Part shown: positions 13,637-26,340 of the stretch, in pieces
Numbering within the stretch: the first letter of the stretch is position 1
Layout: each line of letters begins with the position of its first letter
NCBI GenBank assembly: GCA_038501785.1
Contig: JBAMJR010000031.1
Span: 11,118,501-11,182,500 of the forward strand
From: Myoxocephalus aenaeus
Lineage: Eukaryota; Chordata; Actinopteri; Perciformes; Cottidae
Direction: 5' to 3'
DNA length: 64,000 nucleotides
The notes under the pieces: model-generated
Database searches by the model: none
What the model was told of the DNA's origin: nothing
The model's input: only the letters and a program-made list of their open reading frames with translations
Translations under genes and position numbers: made by a program

Positions 13637-13683
13637 TTTATTTTTGACTGATGAGATTTCATGTGATGATACATCAGTTTATT
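13637..13683 (-). other. Candidate vamp5 polyadenylation signals
   Basis: Two AATAAA hexamers on the minus strand (plus-strand TTTATT at 13678-13683 and 13637-13642), about 550-600 bp downstream of the vamp5 stop. They would end a compact 3' UTR. No transcript data were available. Confidence 0.4.
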
Positions 13684-14234
13684 CTTTCCAAGTTGAAGCT
13701 ATCGGAAACTGTATATATTCAACAAGTTTAAAATCCTCCTCTGTCTTCTTGCACTCACTCTTGACTCTAATTATCGACTGAATCGTTGGTGAAAAGGATT
13801 CTGTCTTCAGTTCAGCGACCACTGATGGCAGTTGTGCTCTTAAATTGGAACAGCTATGTACAAACATACAAATACAAAAATAGCAGCCTGATAATGTTTG
13901 GTTAAAAATATTAGTAATTCATGGGGGGGAGGAGAACTTCTTAAATAGATCTAATTTTAAGATCTAAGATCTGTGTTCTCCCATTGGAGGCCTTACAGAG
14001 ACATTTCCTTTGAATAGTGAATTAAAAAAGCAGCAAAGCAGCCGAGCTATCATAGGTACCATATCAACTGAAGACTAATAATGAAGAGTGGGACCGATAC
14101 TCCCATAAATATCTTTAAACACAAAAATAACACAGATTGAGCAGTTCAAGCGAGATGGAAGAGTCCCACTAGTTTGCATTCCTCTTTTCACTTTGTCCCC
14201 TTCCCGTTCCTCACCAGCAGAGGAGCTACTCTGC

Positions 14235-17200
14235 TCATACGCTAGTAACAATGGCATAGATTATAAGTCCGAGAATGATGAGTCCCACTATCACTCCGAT
14301 GCCAATAAACACCAATTTCATCTTCTTGTTCTCCCATCTTTTCTTTTGCTTCACCTGGTTGGCGGTCTTTTCAAAAGCTTTACTCTGGAAAGAAAACACA
14401 CACACAAAATAGAAGATGTTACATTACGTTGTTGTGTAAGTAAACTGCTTTTAAATGTCTGATGATCTTAATGTCTTCAAAGCACACAAGCCCACATACA
14501 TGAGCGCCCACTCATTACTGTATCAACTTTGCCAGCAACCTCACGTATCAATTCTGTCGTTCAGAGCAGACAGCTGTTGGCGATCGGAGCAGAGGAATGA
14601 ATTGAAATGTATTGACATTATATATTTGTGCACGTAGGCGGGTGCATTCATGTGTACAGTTCCTTCCCATCCCCGGGGAAAAAGCTTCCCCTCAAGGCCA
14701 CAGTGTAATTCGAACACAGGAATTTAACTTTTTTTGTGCAAATTTGTGGAACGTTGAATGACATCATGCCCTAAATGTTGTTCATTTTAGCGCATTGATT
14801 TAAAGAGTGGCGGAATCAAAAGTACATGCAGTGAAAAAAGTACATTTCAGACACTATATACCCAAGGCACAACGTTAGCGTTTATATTTTGGAGTCACGT
14901 TCCTGGCCACCAGATCAATGGAAGTCTCTCTGTTGTTTGGTGACGGGCAGTTAAATACTGTGAGTCACAGCAGTGAGAGGGAACCAGGCTGCAAGCTGTA
15001 ACACCAAAACAATGACCTGAAAGATGCTAAAACGCAGATGATGAGTCTCTGTGGGTTTGTAACACGAGTGACCCTCTTTCACGTCACACATAGTCATTTG
15101 ATCCAATGTTAAAATAGAAATAATGACTGGAGAAGCATTACGTTGCGTCCCTATGAACTAAGAAACCCTTGTTATCACAAAGTGGTTCTTCAACTTCAAT
15201 TTCAGTTGTGTGGCTGTTTGCTTTTTAAGTTCTGTCATGTAACACAGGCCAACGGGCAATGTGGGAACGACGTGACCCGCACGCCGACCCCCGGACGGAG
15301 ATGCGCCTCGTGGCATGTCCTGGACTCACTCTGTCGTACCCAGGGAGACCAGCTCGCTTCATTCATCTTAGGAAACAATAGGAAATACCTTTCTAAATAT
15401 AGCACCATAAAACACAATCAGGATGTAAATTGTACATTTGTTTTCCTCTCCAGCTCCACCTAAGGCGTATTTATAGACATCAATATGACATTTCCTCGTT
15501 TTAAATCCCTGGGCGCCTGTGGGTCATTTGCTGCAGCCTTTCACCTTCTCCATACAACCCAGAGACTTCCACAGAGAACACTTAGGTACAATAGTGTGAT
15601 GTGATTGTTTTCCACTTGGAAAACCTCTCTGCTCTCCCCCAGCTTACTTTTTCCAGCAGGTTTTCAGCCCTATCCTCCAGTTCGCCCAGTTTGCCAGTTC
15701 TCTCATCAGCCTTGTTCATGTTTTCCAGCATGATGCCCTTCACCTCCTCCACGTCCTCGTGGGCCTGCTGCAGGCGGTTCTTCCCATTCTCCTGTTCAAT
15801 CAACAAACACACAACATGATTAAAGAGCGAGGAAGACACAATGTGGATTCAGTCACTTCTAATATTTGACGACATACAGCTTTGATGCCTTCATGGTAAA
15901 TTGATTTGGAAAGAATGTAATGAAATCTAATGTAGCTGCAATATTTGAGTCCTCCTGAGCTTTGTGCACCATGCCACCACCACATCATGCATAAAGGTCA
16001 GTCTACTAGTCATTGGGAGCACTACTCAGCCAGTCAAACAGATGTTTATTGTCCTCTGTGGCTCTGAAGGGAGTTTTGTCTAATCCGAGAAAAACCCCTG
16101 ATGATGTCATCAGGCGTGGGTATTTACCCTTCAGGGAGAGTTTAAGAAAAAGATGCTATTGGTTGCATTATGGGAATTGTAGGATCCAGAGCTTTATAAA
16201 TATAAGGGACTAAAAGTCAGGATACCTGCTGCTTTGATCTTTATATGTCTGTTGCTTCTTCTGTACTTTACCACAGCAACCAAGTGGTCAATAGCAGAGC
16301 TGAAGGATAAAGTACTGTTTTTTTTTTTTTCTTCTTCAAATTAGTGCATTGGTTTTGTCATTTTGGTTTCAGCTCTTTAAAAAAATAAGAAGATTAATGC
16401 TGTAATTCCCTCATGTTCCTCGAGAGCACAATTTTCAAAAAATTTAAATCAAAAACCAAAAGTAAAATCTTCCAGCATGTTGTCCAGAAAGGCTGCAAAC
16501 TGATGTAGATCGGACGGGCTTTCTGTTTTATAAACATGGCAACAGTCGTGCAGTGAAGTGCACGACTTTTTGTTGTTCTTTTTTTGTAATTTCAGCAAAC
16601 TAGCTCTTTGATTTTGCTGGTTTGACCAGGACCTGTTAAATGTCTAGTCTGAGTAAATGGTTACATAAGTTGACATAAGTCAACTATTTACACATGACAC
16701 ATCCTGCTGTGTCATGCCTTTTCAAGGAGATTGAAGCAAGCAAGACTACATTAATCCATAACTGAAATAATTATTGTTAAAGCATATAATGGCATATAGC
16801 TATTATTAAAAGCAACGTTCCCCAACGAGACACTCAAGTAAAAAGAGGAGCATGTTATGAGAAATGAAACTAATAACACATTAAGGCAGGCTTCCCCAGA
16901 TCATGAAAAACACATTACTGCAGCTGCTGTGTAACTCTATCCTCCTGCATGTCTGCTCGGAGGGAAACAGCAGCAGCACCCAAGGCCCAAACAGCAACAA
17001 AGGGGTAACGGCAGACTGATAAGAACCCTGGAGCAGGATATTTAGAGAGTAGTTTGACCTCAAAGCAGTTTATATCCTGACAGGTTTCTCCTTCACCTTT
17101 GCCCCCTGAGCCATGAGAGGAAGCCAGGATCTCAGAAGTTGACAGGAACAGGAAACCAACAGATAGAACAAAACAAGTACACTCTCTGCATCTTGATTTG

Positions 17201-18241
17201 GTTCAAAGTCATTTCCTGTTCAAACCTACTGTACATACAAATGCACTGTTGGCTAAGAATAGTACACTTCAAATCAATGACTGATGGGAACTGATTAATC
17301 AATACTCTGAAAGCCCAGTTATCTCATCCCAGGCCGACCAAATAGTAGTTGAACAATAGTCTGTGTTTAAAATTCAGCCGTCCACGTCTTAACACAGGAA
17401 ATGCTGCCCATTGCAGTTCCCCTCCTTGCTTCCTTCCTTCCCTCACTCCCTCCTGCCAGGATTAATGTACCTGGCATAATCCCGGGGAAACCACAGCCAC
17501 ATCAGGTTATAGCATGTTCATGACAGTGTAGTGCAGCCCTCCATCCTATTTGAACAGTGAGAACAACTGCTGTCTTGTGAGTTTATGATATAATAATATT
17601 GTGTTGAGTTCATATTTAATGAGCACATGTATTAAATTAATTGGGATTTAACACAATGAATTCTCAATTCATGTCTCATAGAACTGGCTTCTGATCCTGA
17701 AAATATATGAAAGAGAGGCCCGAGAAGAGATACTCTTTTATATTTACATTAATTTTATTTGAGTAAATACATATATTTCACCTCGCTGATGCCAATCCTA
17801 AATTCAATAGATTCAAGATGTTTAGATTTGTAAAATGCTTTCGCTGGGAGGCTCCATGAAAGAAAGAAAATGTATATTAAATATAAAAGTGAGATTTCGA
17901 AATAATACAATAAATATAATAACAAAAATATTAGTAGTATCAAAAATATCTATCAGGGGGAAAAAACAACATACTTCAAATATCAACATGAGAAGACTCA
18001 CTACATATAAACACTACATATAAACACTATTAAAATAAATAAAAACAAGCATTTTGAATCAGATCTTCTATTATTTTCTGGATAGATATTCGTCATTAAA
18101 AATAGGAGACATTACAGATTATGAGAAGTCATTATGAGAGGTATACATTTTTTAAATAAAGCGTTTTCCCAAAGCAAAGTTCCCCGTCCTCTTATCGAAC
18201 AAAGCGGTTGGACTCAGGCTTCATCGATGTTGACTTACCAT
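14235..18241 (-). CDS. vamp5: VAMP5-like R-SNARE (98 aa)
   Basis: Tail-anchored R-SNARE expected to act in vesicle fusion at the plasma membrane or endosomes. Coding exons are 18239-18241, 15648-15791 and 14235-14384, all phase 0 with GT/AG borders; stop TGA at 14235-14237. Exon 1 codes only the initiator Met, its last three bases, before GTAAGT. The protein begins MENGKNRLQQ. A SNARE helix covers about residues 5-65 with zero-layer Arg in ADERTGKL. KKRWENKK precedes a hydrophobic anchor of about 22 residues and a short AIVTSV end. The length matches the 98-116 residues of VAMP5/VAMP8, and the KK-W-EN juxtamembrane motif favours VAMP5. VAMP5 and VAMP8 are neighbours in mammals too, which fits the next genes. 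VAMP4- or VAMP8-type assignment is less likely but not excluded. Confidence 0.78.
16571..16690. repeat. Direct repeat, copy B, in vamp5 intron 1
   Basis: Near-perfect second copy of the sequence at 12940-13060, lying in intron 1 of vamp5. It starts TGTTGTTC and ends CAACTATTTA. No terminal inverted repeats were found; it may be a short mobile repeat or a recent local duplication. Confidence 0.9.
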
Positions 18242-18620
18242 TTCTGTCGCGTCTCTTGTTGTTTCTGCGTGAAAGCTGTCACCAGATCCAAAGCGCTCAC
18301 AGTGCGACTCAAGCAAACTTTAGAAACAGGAAACTCAGCATAGCCGCAAGTAGTTTTAAACCTGCCTGAATGCTCCACCTTCTGTGCCGGAACAAGTGCA
18401 ACGTTTCTTTTTAAATGTTCTTTTGTCTTTGCACTCTTTCGTTCGAGCGTCACCTCCCCAGTATTACTTTCACTTCTGCCGAGCTGCGTGCCCTCTGCCT
18501 GTTGAACTCCGTGCCCGCGGAGCGATCTGACTATGATGCGTTCACTGCCTTCCCGGAAAGTGTGCAATTGCAAAAAGTGGTCACGTGATCGTCAAACTGA
18601 CTTGTTAAAGTCCGGATTTC
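18242..18620 (-). promoter_or_regulatory. vamp5 5' UTR and CpG-rich promoter region
   Basis: The stretch upstream of the vamp5 ATG is GC- and CpG-rich against AT-rich surroundings, and no other gene is near. The start of transcription cannot be placed. The 40 bp around the ATG resemble those of the vamp8-like gene at 26280. Confidence 0.4.
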
Positions 18621-21600
18621 CCCAGATTTGGCAATTTGTGGCTTTATGTAAGTCCCCAAAGTCATAGTTTTACTCCATTACATGAAATATTGTATTACTT
18701 GTTACTCCATAACATTATTTAACAGCTGTTACTAGTTATTTTTCAGATAAAGATTCTAGTTAATTTTTTTTTTTTTTATGATATAATATACTGTATATCA
18801 GGGGTGTCAAACTAATTGTAGTTAAGGGGCCGCATGCTGCCCATTTTTATCTCAAGTGGGCTGACCCAGTAAAATCATAGCATAATAACTCATACATAAC
18901 GACAATATTTCTCTATGTTTAAATCATTGGTGAAGGATTTTGGATGATAAACCCTATTTTAAGGTCTTTCTACAATAAACTAGAAACATAAAGACCAACA
19001 ATTCAGACATCAGCCCACTGTTCCCTCGCAGTTGAGCAATATGTCTAGTAATGTCAATTGTCAAATCAATTACGACTTTGGGTCAATGGTGTTTGGGTCA
19101 ATAGCGTTCTTGCTTTTTAATCAGTGGATCAGTGGTTCAAGCCCCGATTCAGCTATTTTTTTCTTTTTTTCTTTTTTCTTTTTCTGAAATTTTAACAATC
19201 ATCCCGCGGGCCGGACTGGACCCCCTGGCGGGCCGGATCCGCCCCGCGGGCCGTATGTTTGACACCCCTGCTGTATATAATGCTGCTCATGCGTCTGTAT
19301 TGAGTTGGTAATGAAATGACCAGGGGCACATGAATGCAGCAGCTTTCAGACTCTTCAGTGGCATTCCCTTATCTCCTTAGGCCACGCATCATAAACATCC
19401 TGATGTGCCTTCACCCTGGTGGTTGTCTCTTTCAGTGATAGTCTGGCAGCTTCCGACCCGTCCTCTCTTTACATCTTTGTCATGTCATGAACATTAGACC
19501 AGTCCATTTCTAGCAGGCCTTCAGACTTACTGCAGAACATTGTGTGCTGTTTGGTCGCTGAAGGGTGTTGCCCTCTTAAGGGCTGTGCAGGATTTTAAGA
19601 AGGTGACTGCTGGTCCACCCTTGTGAGAAATATGCGTAATGCTCATATAATATCCCCACAGGGACTTAGAGTCAGAGGCACCATAAAGTATATTTATATT
19701 TACCTGATTGCACTTTATAGTACTTTATTTCCTACTATAGGATTATGCCATATACTTTTCTGACCTGTAGTTTTATTATCTGTGTGGTATCCTGAAACTG
19801 GAGTTCTTTCTTAATCGAAAACCAAACCATGGTGCAATAGACTCCTTTGTGGCTTAAAACATGGTACAGTCGACATGTGTTGGATCACATCAAGACATAA
19901 AGAGACCAAACGTCTTCGTGGATTTCCTGAAGCAGGACAGTTGGTCATCAGTGAAACTGCACGGCACTGAAAACTTCACAGGGTCTAATACTGTATGTGT
20001 GAGTGTGAGTGTGCTACATTTATGATAAGGAGCTGAAAGGCAGACAACACAACTCTATTGTGGTTTAACTGCATCACTTGCACGGGCAATTTAAATTCTC
20101 TCCAACAGTCTTCGATTCATTCAGTGACAGTTATATGCAAAACAAACCCCCATAAGGCAGATCCCATTGCGCCTCTGATTATGGAAGAGGTCCAAGTATA
20201 ATTCAGAGATCAAGACACTTAGATCATAAGAAGTTTCCTCATCGTTGATTCATAACACCAGTTGGCACGGTGCTGTGCTACATTTCTTGTGTTTTGCATC
20301 AAAGGATGCAGAAAGAGGATGTAAACAAATAGAGTGTCTGAAGCTGAAATTGAACACAGTTGTGTGAAAGTAAAGAAATATCAGAAACAGGAAGTAGGGT
20401 AATTTGCACAAATATTGAAGCTTTATTTAGTTGAAAACATTGGCTACTTGAAGCCATGAAGATAAATAATTGGCTTTAATAATTATCTCAAAGGTCTGAA
20501 TTTATGTCCATAAACTAAATGAAATCTTACCCAGAAATATATTCTTATTCACTTACATCTTTGTACCACTTACTATTTTACAGATAATTGGTGGTACCTG
20601 AGTATATATACAAGTATGTGATCCTAAGGTGTAATAGGATTTCCATTAAGATATTTGGATTTAATTTGAATTAAAACAAACACCTAGACTATATGTATTA
20701 TATATATTATATATTTGTATTATTGACAATCAGTATACGGCTATATATCCTCACCGAAGCGTTTGCAGTGATCAGTCATCTCCGTTATGACATTACGTTG
20801 TTTTTATTAAGGATAATACTATAAGCCTCTTTAATAGTAAAAACTAAAGAGAAGGCAGGTCCACGTGGATAAAGCATTAAGAGAAACACCATTTGTCAAC
20901 ACAGACCTAACGAACCATGAATAAATACAGCTAATCTAAAAAAGAGATCTATTATTGATAATGTGCTGTTTTGAGAGGGGAAGCAGAAAACAGCTGATCC
21001 TGAAACTGTTTCTATTTACTCTAACACGTTATCACCTCAGCCAAACCAAAGATGTGATTACACAAACTGTTTCAAAATCAGTGGACTCATTTTCTGTGGT
21101 GTGTCATCAGATGAAGCAACACTATCATCATGTATGGTACTCAATACAGTAACACTACTTTATGGTACTCTAACTATTTATAACACCATTATGAGTAGTA
21201 ATACTACTACTGCAGTAACCCAAATCTGAGAGCATTGACTCAGTTAACCTGCATCAGCCTCTAGTAAAGCTCAGATTAATGTTTTACTACCTAACGCATC
21301 ATCACAGTGAACATATAAACACCTTAATACATATGAGATGTACTTTTTACAATTTTTCTATCAGAGGCAGCACGAGATACTTAGTCAGGTCCGAGCTGCT
21401 GGGGTCAGAGACCCGACCAACAAAAGACTTCTTCAGGGAAAAGCTGCACAGAAACAAAGGCCATATTCAGCATGCCGATCACCCTCCCTTCATATCATTG
21501 TCTGGTACTCGTCAATGGATGGCAGGCTCACATCCGCATGACTACAACAGTCTGAATACAGGCTGGTTTCCCATCAGCTGCAAATGGGCTTTCTGTAGAT

Positions 21601-22250
21601 CTGCTGTTTGTGTTTATATAAGAGGCTGTTGTTACAAAACCTTGCCAGGCCTTTTGTCATGGAGATAAAAAACTTAATATTTGAGTCACCACTTGTGGAC
21701 AAAACAGCACATTCTTTCTGATGGGACACAGAGGTTTTGTGTTGTTGAGTCAACAGGCGAGGTGGGCCTGTTACGACATGTTCAACACTCTGGATCTTTA
21801 TTTTTCCTTACTTAGTTGTCCATCTACAGAATGCTCGGTTTGAATGCATTTTGGTTTAGGGGGCATATTTCGGGTTTTTAAAATGTTTTTAAAATAAAAT
21901 AAATAAATAACAAACTAGTTAGTTAATAGGCGTTAAAGTGTATTACATCCATATTTGAAAACAGATGTGTGTGAAGACATTCTGGACAGAAGCCTCACCA
22001 GCTGGTTTGGAGTATACCACCCTTTTTTCCCCTTTTTTTTACTGCATACTTCTCAGTACTCAAAATAATATAAACCACATTTGTTCTAATGTTTGCAAAG
22101 TTAAATGTCCTTTTCAGTCAAATGATTACAGTATGTCTTTGTGTGTGCAATTGCTCTGTTGTATTTGTATTGCTCAAGCCTGTGAATACACTGAACCAAA
22201 TCCAAAAGTGTGACATATGAACTCTTCATGGTTTCAGCGAAGGCTGCTCT
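18621..22250. other. Spacer between vamp5 and the vamp8-like gene
   Basis: Apart from the hAT MITE (18799-19270) I see no gene or clear element in this AT-rich stretch. ORFs here are short and without recognisable motifs. Part of its right end may belong to the 3' UTR of the vamp8-like gene. Confidence 0.5.
18799..19270. mobile_element. hAT-type MITE with exact 8-bp target duplication
   Basis: The element begins CAGGGGTGTCAAAC and ends GTTTGACACCCCTG, a 14-bp perfect terminal inverted repeat. It is flanked on both sides by CTGTATAT (18791-18798 and 19271-19278), the 8-bp duplication expected of hAT transposases. It is 472 bp, has no transposase ORF, and so is non-autonomous. Its right part is very GC-rich (GGGCCGG runs), and the family resembles hAT/Charlie-like elements common in vertebrates. 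Confidence 0.93.
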
Positions 22251-22309
22251 GAAACGGCAGAGAGGCTGCAGGGATTCCTCTCACGTCTACTTCCTCCAGT
22301 CTCAAACTC

Positions 22310-22780
22310 TGTGTCCATCTTGTGGCAATTCAACAAACAGCAAAGGAGTCAAAGTAAACATTGTAATAGGTATTACATATCAGAGCACTGAAAGCATTAA
22401 ATTACATAAATCATTAAAAATTCTGCTCATCAAACAAAATAGGGGAGAAAAATAAAAATCTTAAACATAGTGTGAGACCTGCTGCAGCTCGAGCCTGAAC
22501 ATGAGCTTGGCCTCACACAGCATGGATTAGCTCAGTATGAGGGTGTGAAAAACAAACTCAATAAGACTACATTGCTTCCAGAGCCATGTAAAAAAAATTG
22601 TTATCTGTTTAAACAGAACATACAGCGTTGGTCCATTTTCGATTAAAAAAGGAAACTACTCAAATAAAGCAATACATAAATAGCTTCTCAACTAACAGAT
22701 ATGTTCATTAACACATTGCTTGAATTATGTTGCAAATATACATAAAGGTCAGAATGTTGACTATTTGCACTTCATAATGA
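22310..22780 (-). repeat. Duplicated block shared with vamp8 3' region (copy 1)
   Basis: This stretch aligns by eye, with interruptions, to 26885-27485. Shared landmarks are CTTGTGGCA, CAAACAGCAAAGGAG, CATATCAGA, CAGAGCCATGT, GATTAAAAAA and GACTATTT with CACTTCATA. It lies 0.9-1.4 kb past the stop of the vamp8-like gene, so it is either a long 3' UTR or flanking DNA copied with the gene. Confidence 0.65.
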
Positions 22781-23732
22781 TCGCCCTCCATCAGGAGTGT
22801 GCAAACAGACCTGAGCCTTAAACATCTGATCCGGATGTTTATTGACACAAAGTATAAGAACCATAAATGTGGAGCTCTGGCGTCTCCCAAGCGGTGCTTG
22901 TTTTTCTCTCGCTGACCTCTGCAGCCTCACAGCAGCTCCTCAACAGCAGGAACTATATGAGACAAAGCCTGCAATATCTCTGCTGAAGATAAACTGGACA
23001 CAAAGGTTATAAAATCCTCTGTCGGAACGATTTGACAAATATAAAACAGAATTTATATATTTGCAGCTGATGATTTTTTTCTAGATTATCCGATTTTGGG
23101 GGGATTATTGTGTTATGCACAGAATATGTTCAACACATATCTGTTTATAGCTGACCTTTTCATAACACATGGTCCCATGCATGTTTTTTTAATTATTTAT
23201 ATTCTACTTTAAACATTACTCCAACAGAGTATTCAGTATTCAAATAGTTCTGTGTGTATTTGTATCTTCTTACACTCAAATCCTGTCTAGATTACAGACT
23301 CCTTCAAACGCTTTACAGACATCTCTGCAGAATCTTAAATGTATTGCCTATAAGACAAAATATGCTTTATACTTCAATCTCTGTTATTCATACAACTGGC
23401 ATTTGAAGGATTGCAATTTTGAAAATGAATAGTTGGTAGTTATGAAGAGGACTGATATTGTTTACAATATTTAACAAAATAAAATAATACTGACAAATAT
23501 CGTTTTTATGGCGTTTTTTCTTGGGACATTTTTGTCCTCTGAGAAATTTAAAGTGAGGCACAATGGTTAACTGTGCAAAGGTCTACGCAACTGTTTAATT
23601 AAAAAATATATATATATATATATTTTAGGGCCACTGAGATGCATGCATTGATTTATGAGTAATACTTAGTATACTTTGCAATAGGAAAGTTGGTGTATGA
23701 TTTAATCGTGTCTGCATGTCCACTATGTGTGT

Positions 23733-26282
23733 TTATGGCTTGGACACAGAGGCACCAATAGGGATGACTCCGGTGGCCAGCAGGATGATGACGAGGATGA
23801 TGACGAGGACGATCACCACAATGACCACGACCAGCTTCGCGTTCTTCCACCAGTAGGTGCGAGCCACTTTCCGGGACGTTTGGTTCAACTGCTTAGCCTG
23901 AGCAGGGAGGGAGACGAGGCATTGAAGTCACACATTGAAGTATTTCTGACACACTGATTCACTTTCCCCAAAGAAAACAGACCCCAAACTCATCAATGTG
24001 TCCCTGAAACGTCATTGGCTCACAAAACCTGAATCAAATGCCGTTGAGAACTATTTTGTACAGTAAGCATATCACGAGCAACAGAAGAAAAAAAAATACA
24101 TTAACGTCAAAACCACAGGCATATGTTGAAGATGCAATGTGTAAGATCTGACCAGAATTTTAGTTTTGAACATAAAATAAAGGAACATCGTCGTCAGAAT
24201 GTGAAGAGCTTACAGTGCTGATGTTATGTCAAAGTTGTCTTTGTGTTGTGTTGCAGAGATATCTACCGACTGACCAGCCCATCATGTCTCCTAATACCAT
24301 TTGTACCTCGACCGGCTTACCTACGAAGCTAAATGGAACAGTGCCATCATTAACGTTATGAAATACACCTGTGCTTTTCCTGCTATGACTAAACAAAATG
24401 TGTGCCCGAGACAGCTGGAGGTTGTGAGATTACTGACTGGTCGTATTGGTTTACCTGCTGATGATGAACACTGAACGCTTCGTTTAACCTCCCAACCCCA
24501 TTCCACACATATCATAGTAAAAGGATAAACAACTGCGGTAAGACTGACCCCTTCTTCCATTTTCTCTGCCTGTGTGAGAAGGTCGGCCGCCTTTTTTTCT
24601 CGTTCTATCATTCGTTCGATGTTTTCCTTCATCTGCTCTGTGACTTCGTCTACCTTTTCCATCAAGGCCTGCGTCTTGTACTGTGGCGCTGGTTCTGCAA
24701 CTCCTCCCGGCTCCTGGGATGGTAGTAGTTAAAACAAAATACTGTAGTAAAGACACATTTTAAGAAATGTTTACCTTACAACAGTATTTACATTTTCTGT
24801 TACTCTGTACTTTGAAATCCATTACATTTCAGGGAGAAATTCTGTATGTATAAAAATTAAAACATGACCTTTTTAAATTAAGGCGCACGTAAATCAATTC
24901 AAAGCATGCAACCATGCTGAAAACTTTTGCTGCAAACACTGTCAACAAATTACAATGCTTACATTTAAACTGTAGAATATATATATATATAAAGTAATTT
25001 GAAGGATAAAAATGAGTTATGTGTCAGACGCTGAAAGCAGGTGAATTAATCAATATGAAGGCATGACGCGACTTAAATAATGTTTCACGGTTACACTAAT
25101 TGCGTAATACTTCATCACTCTGTGATGGCCATTCTGCATAACGAGTACTGAGGAACTTACACTTATCTTTTATCTTTAAATCTAGCCTTTACACAAAGCA
25201 GTTATATTTATATTTATTAGACCATGTATGTTCTCTGTCTGATACCACGGTCAATAAACATGCCACCACAATCTGAAGAAGAAATCAGATGATTAGTCAG
25301 ATTAGGTTTTTATTCTTCTGATTTTGGGATCCCTTGCTATACAGTGTGGAATGTCTTTTTGGTTATTTTGTTTACACAAAATAACTTACAGATATCCTGA
25401 AACAGCTCATGTACAGTGGGCTCAATGGCATTAAGTTAACTTGAAGGAATTTTATCAATTAAATGTTGCCAAATATTATTTCTAGCTCCCTTAGCCTTAT
25501 TTCAAATGTAGTAGGAACCTTTTTTCAGATGTCTTGTGTAGCAGCAGTAGCTTTCTGGCTAACAGAGTTGAGGGAGCGAAAGCCTGAGCTTCTTGTCATA
25601 CCGTGTTTGTGCTACCTGGTTCCACAGTCCCAAACAGCACCGAAAAAGGACTTGAAAGCCAGAAAAGTCAAACAATGAACCCCAACATTATGGTAATTTA
25701 TGACAAGAATTGTTGGACAATGTTTCTTCATCTTGTAAACCTTTCACACAGAGGGGTGACATTTCTGGGAATATTGTGTAAAATGATGTTGTGAATATTC
25801 TCAATACAAGCCTTCCACATCTCATCGGTGAATTAAGCCCCCAATTCCTCCTGCCAGGCCTCCCTTAATGAAGCTGAGCATGTTTCATTCGGTTTCTGAG
25901 ACGTACTAAAAACTAGACTATAGGACCCTGGAAACTAGCGATTGGTGAAGGACATTTCTGGAGTAGTTTGACCTGTAAGCACTTCTCCATGGTTCTCTGT
26001 CTCCTTTGTCTAGGAAGCTCTGAAGTTGACAAGAACCCGATAACCGACAGAACAATTCTAATTAAGTACATTTACTGACAATCTTTGAATCCTTCTCAAT
26101 CATAATTAGTCATGGGAAATAAAAGACATTGCAGCTCACAGCAGCTAACGTGTCCCATCTTCCCACCACGTGGTACTTTGTCCACAGATTAAGAAGGGTC
26201 AGGGCATATGTTTTTAAAAGCATTCTGCCAAAATAAATCTCCTCCGTTGCCAATAAAAATTTGCGGACTATTCACTTACCAT
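23733..26282 (-). CDS. VAMP8-like R-SNARE, apparent vamp5/vamp8 hybrid gene (110 aa)
   Basis: Tail-anchored R-SNARE. Coding exons are 26280-26282, 24549-24713 and 23733-23897, all phase 0; stop TAA at 23733-23735. As in vamp5, exon 1 carries only the Met codon before GTAAGT, in matching surroundings (ACTTACCAT on the plus strand). Exon 2 starts EPGGVAEP and gives a SNARE helix with zero-layer Arg in MIEREKKA. Exon 3 starts AKQLNQTS and contains KVARTYWWKN, a Val/Ile-rich anchor and LLATGVIP, almost the same as vamp8 exon 3. It is therefore VAMP8-like by protein but vamp5-like at its 5' end. Its SNARE exon differs strongly from vamp8, including Ala where vamp8 has Leu just after the zero layer, suggesting a changed partner or relaxed constraint. 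No frame break is seen, so it is probably functional. Confidence 0.82.
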
Positions 26283-26340
26283 GTCTGCCTCGTCTCTTGC
26301 TGTGTTTGTGCTGAGACATGTCATGGTCACATGTCATGGT
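25950..26340 (-). repeat. vamp5-derived 5' block of the vamp8-like gene
   Basis: Intron 1 and exon 1 surroundings of the vamp8-like gene match vamp5. GAGTAGTTTGACCT and GAAGTTGACA(G/A)GAAC with ACAGAA and AAGTACA (25959-26070) correspond to 17048-17185. ACTTACCAT-TCTG-CGTCTCTTG (26274-26300) corresponds to 18233-18258. Vamp8 lacks these at its own exon 1. The copy here is shorter, with about 0.3 kb between the two landmarks against 1.2 kb in vamp5. Confidence 0.65.

Noticed and set aside
19120..19160. tRNA B-box-like GTGGTTCAAGCCC
   Set aside because: Lies inside the hAT MITE, with no matching A box or cloverleaf; not called as tRNA or SINE.
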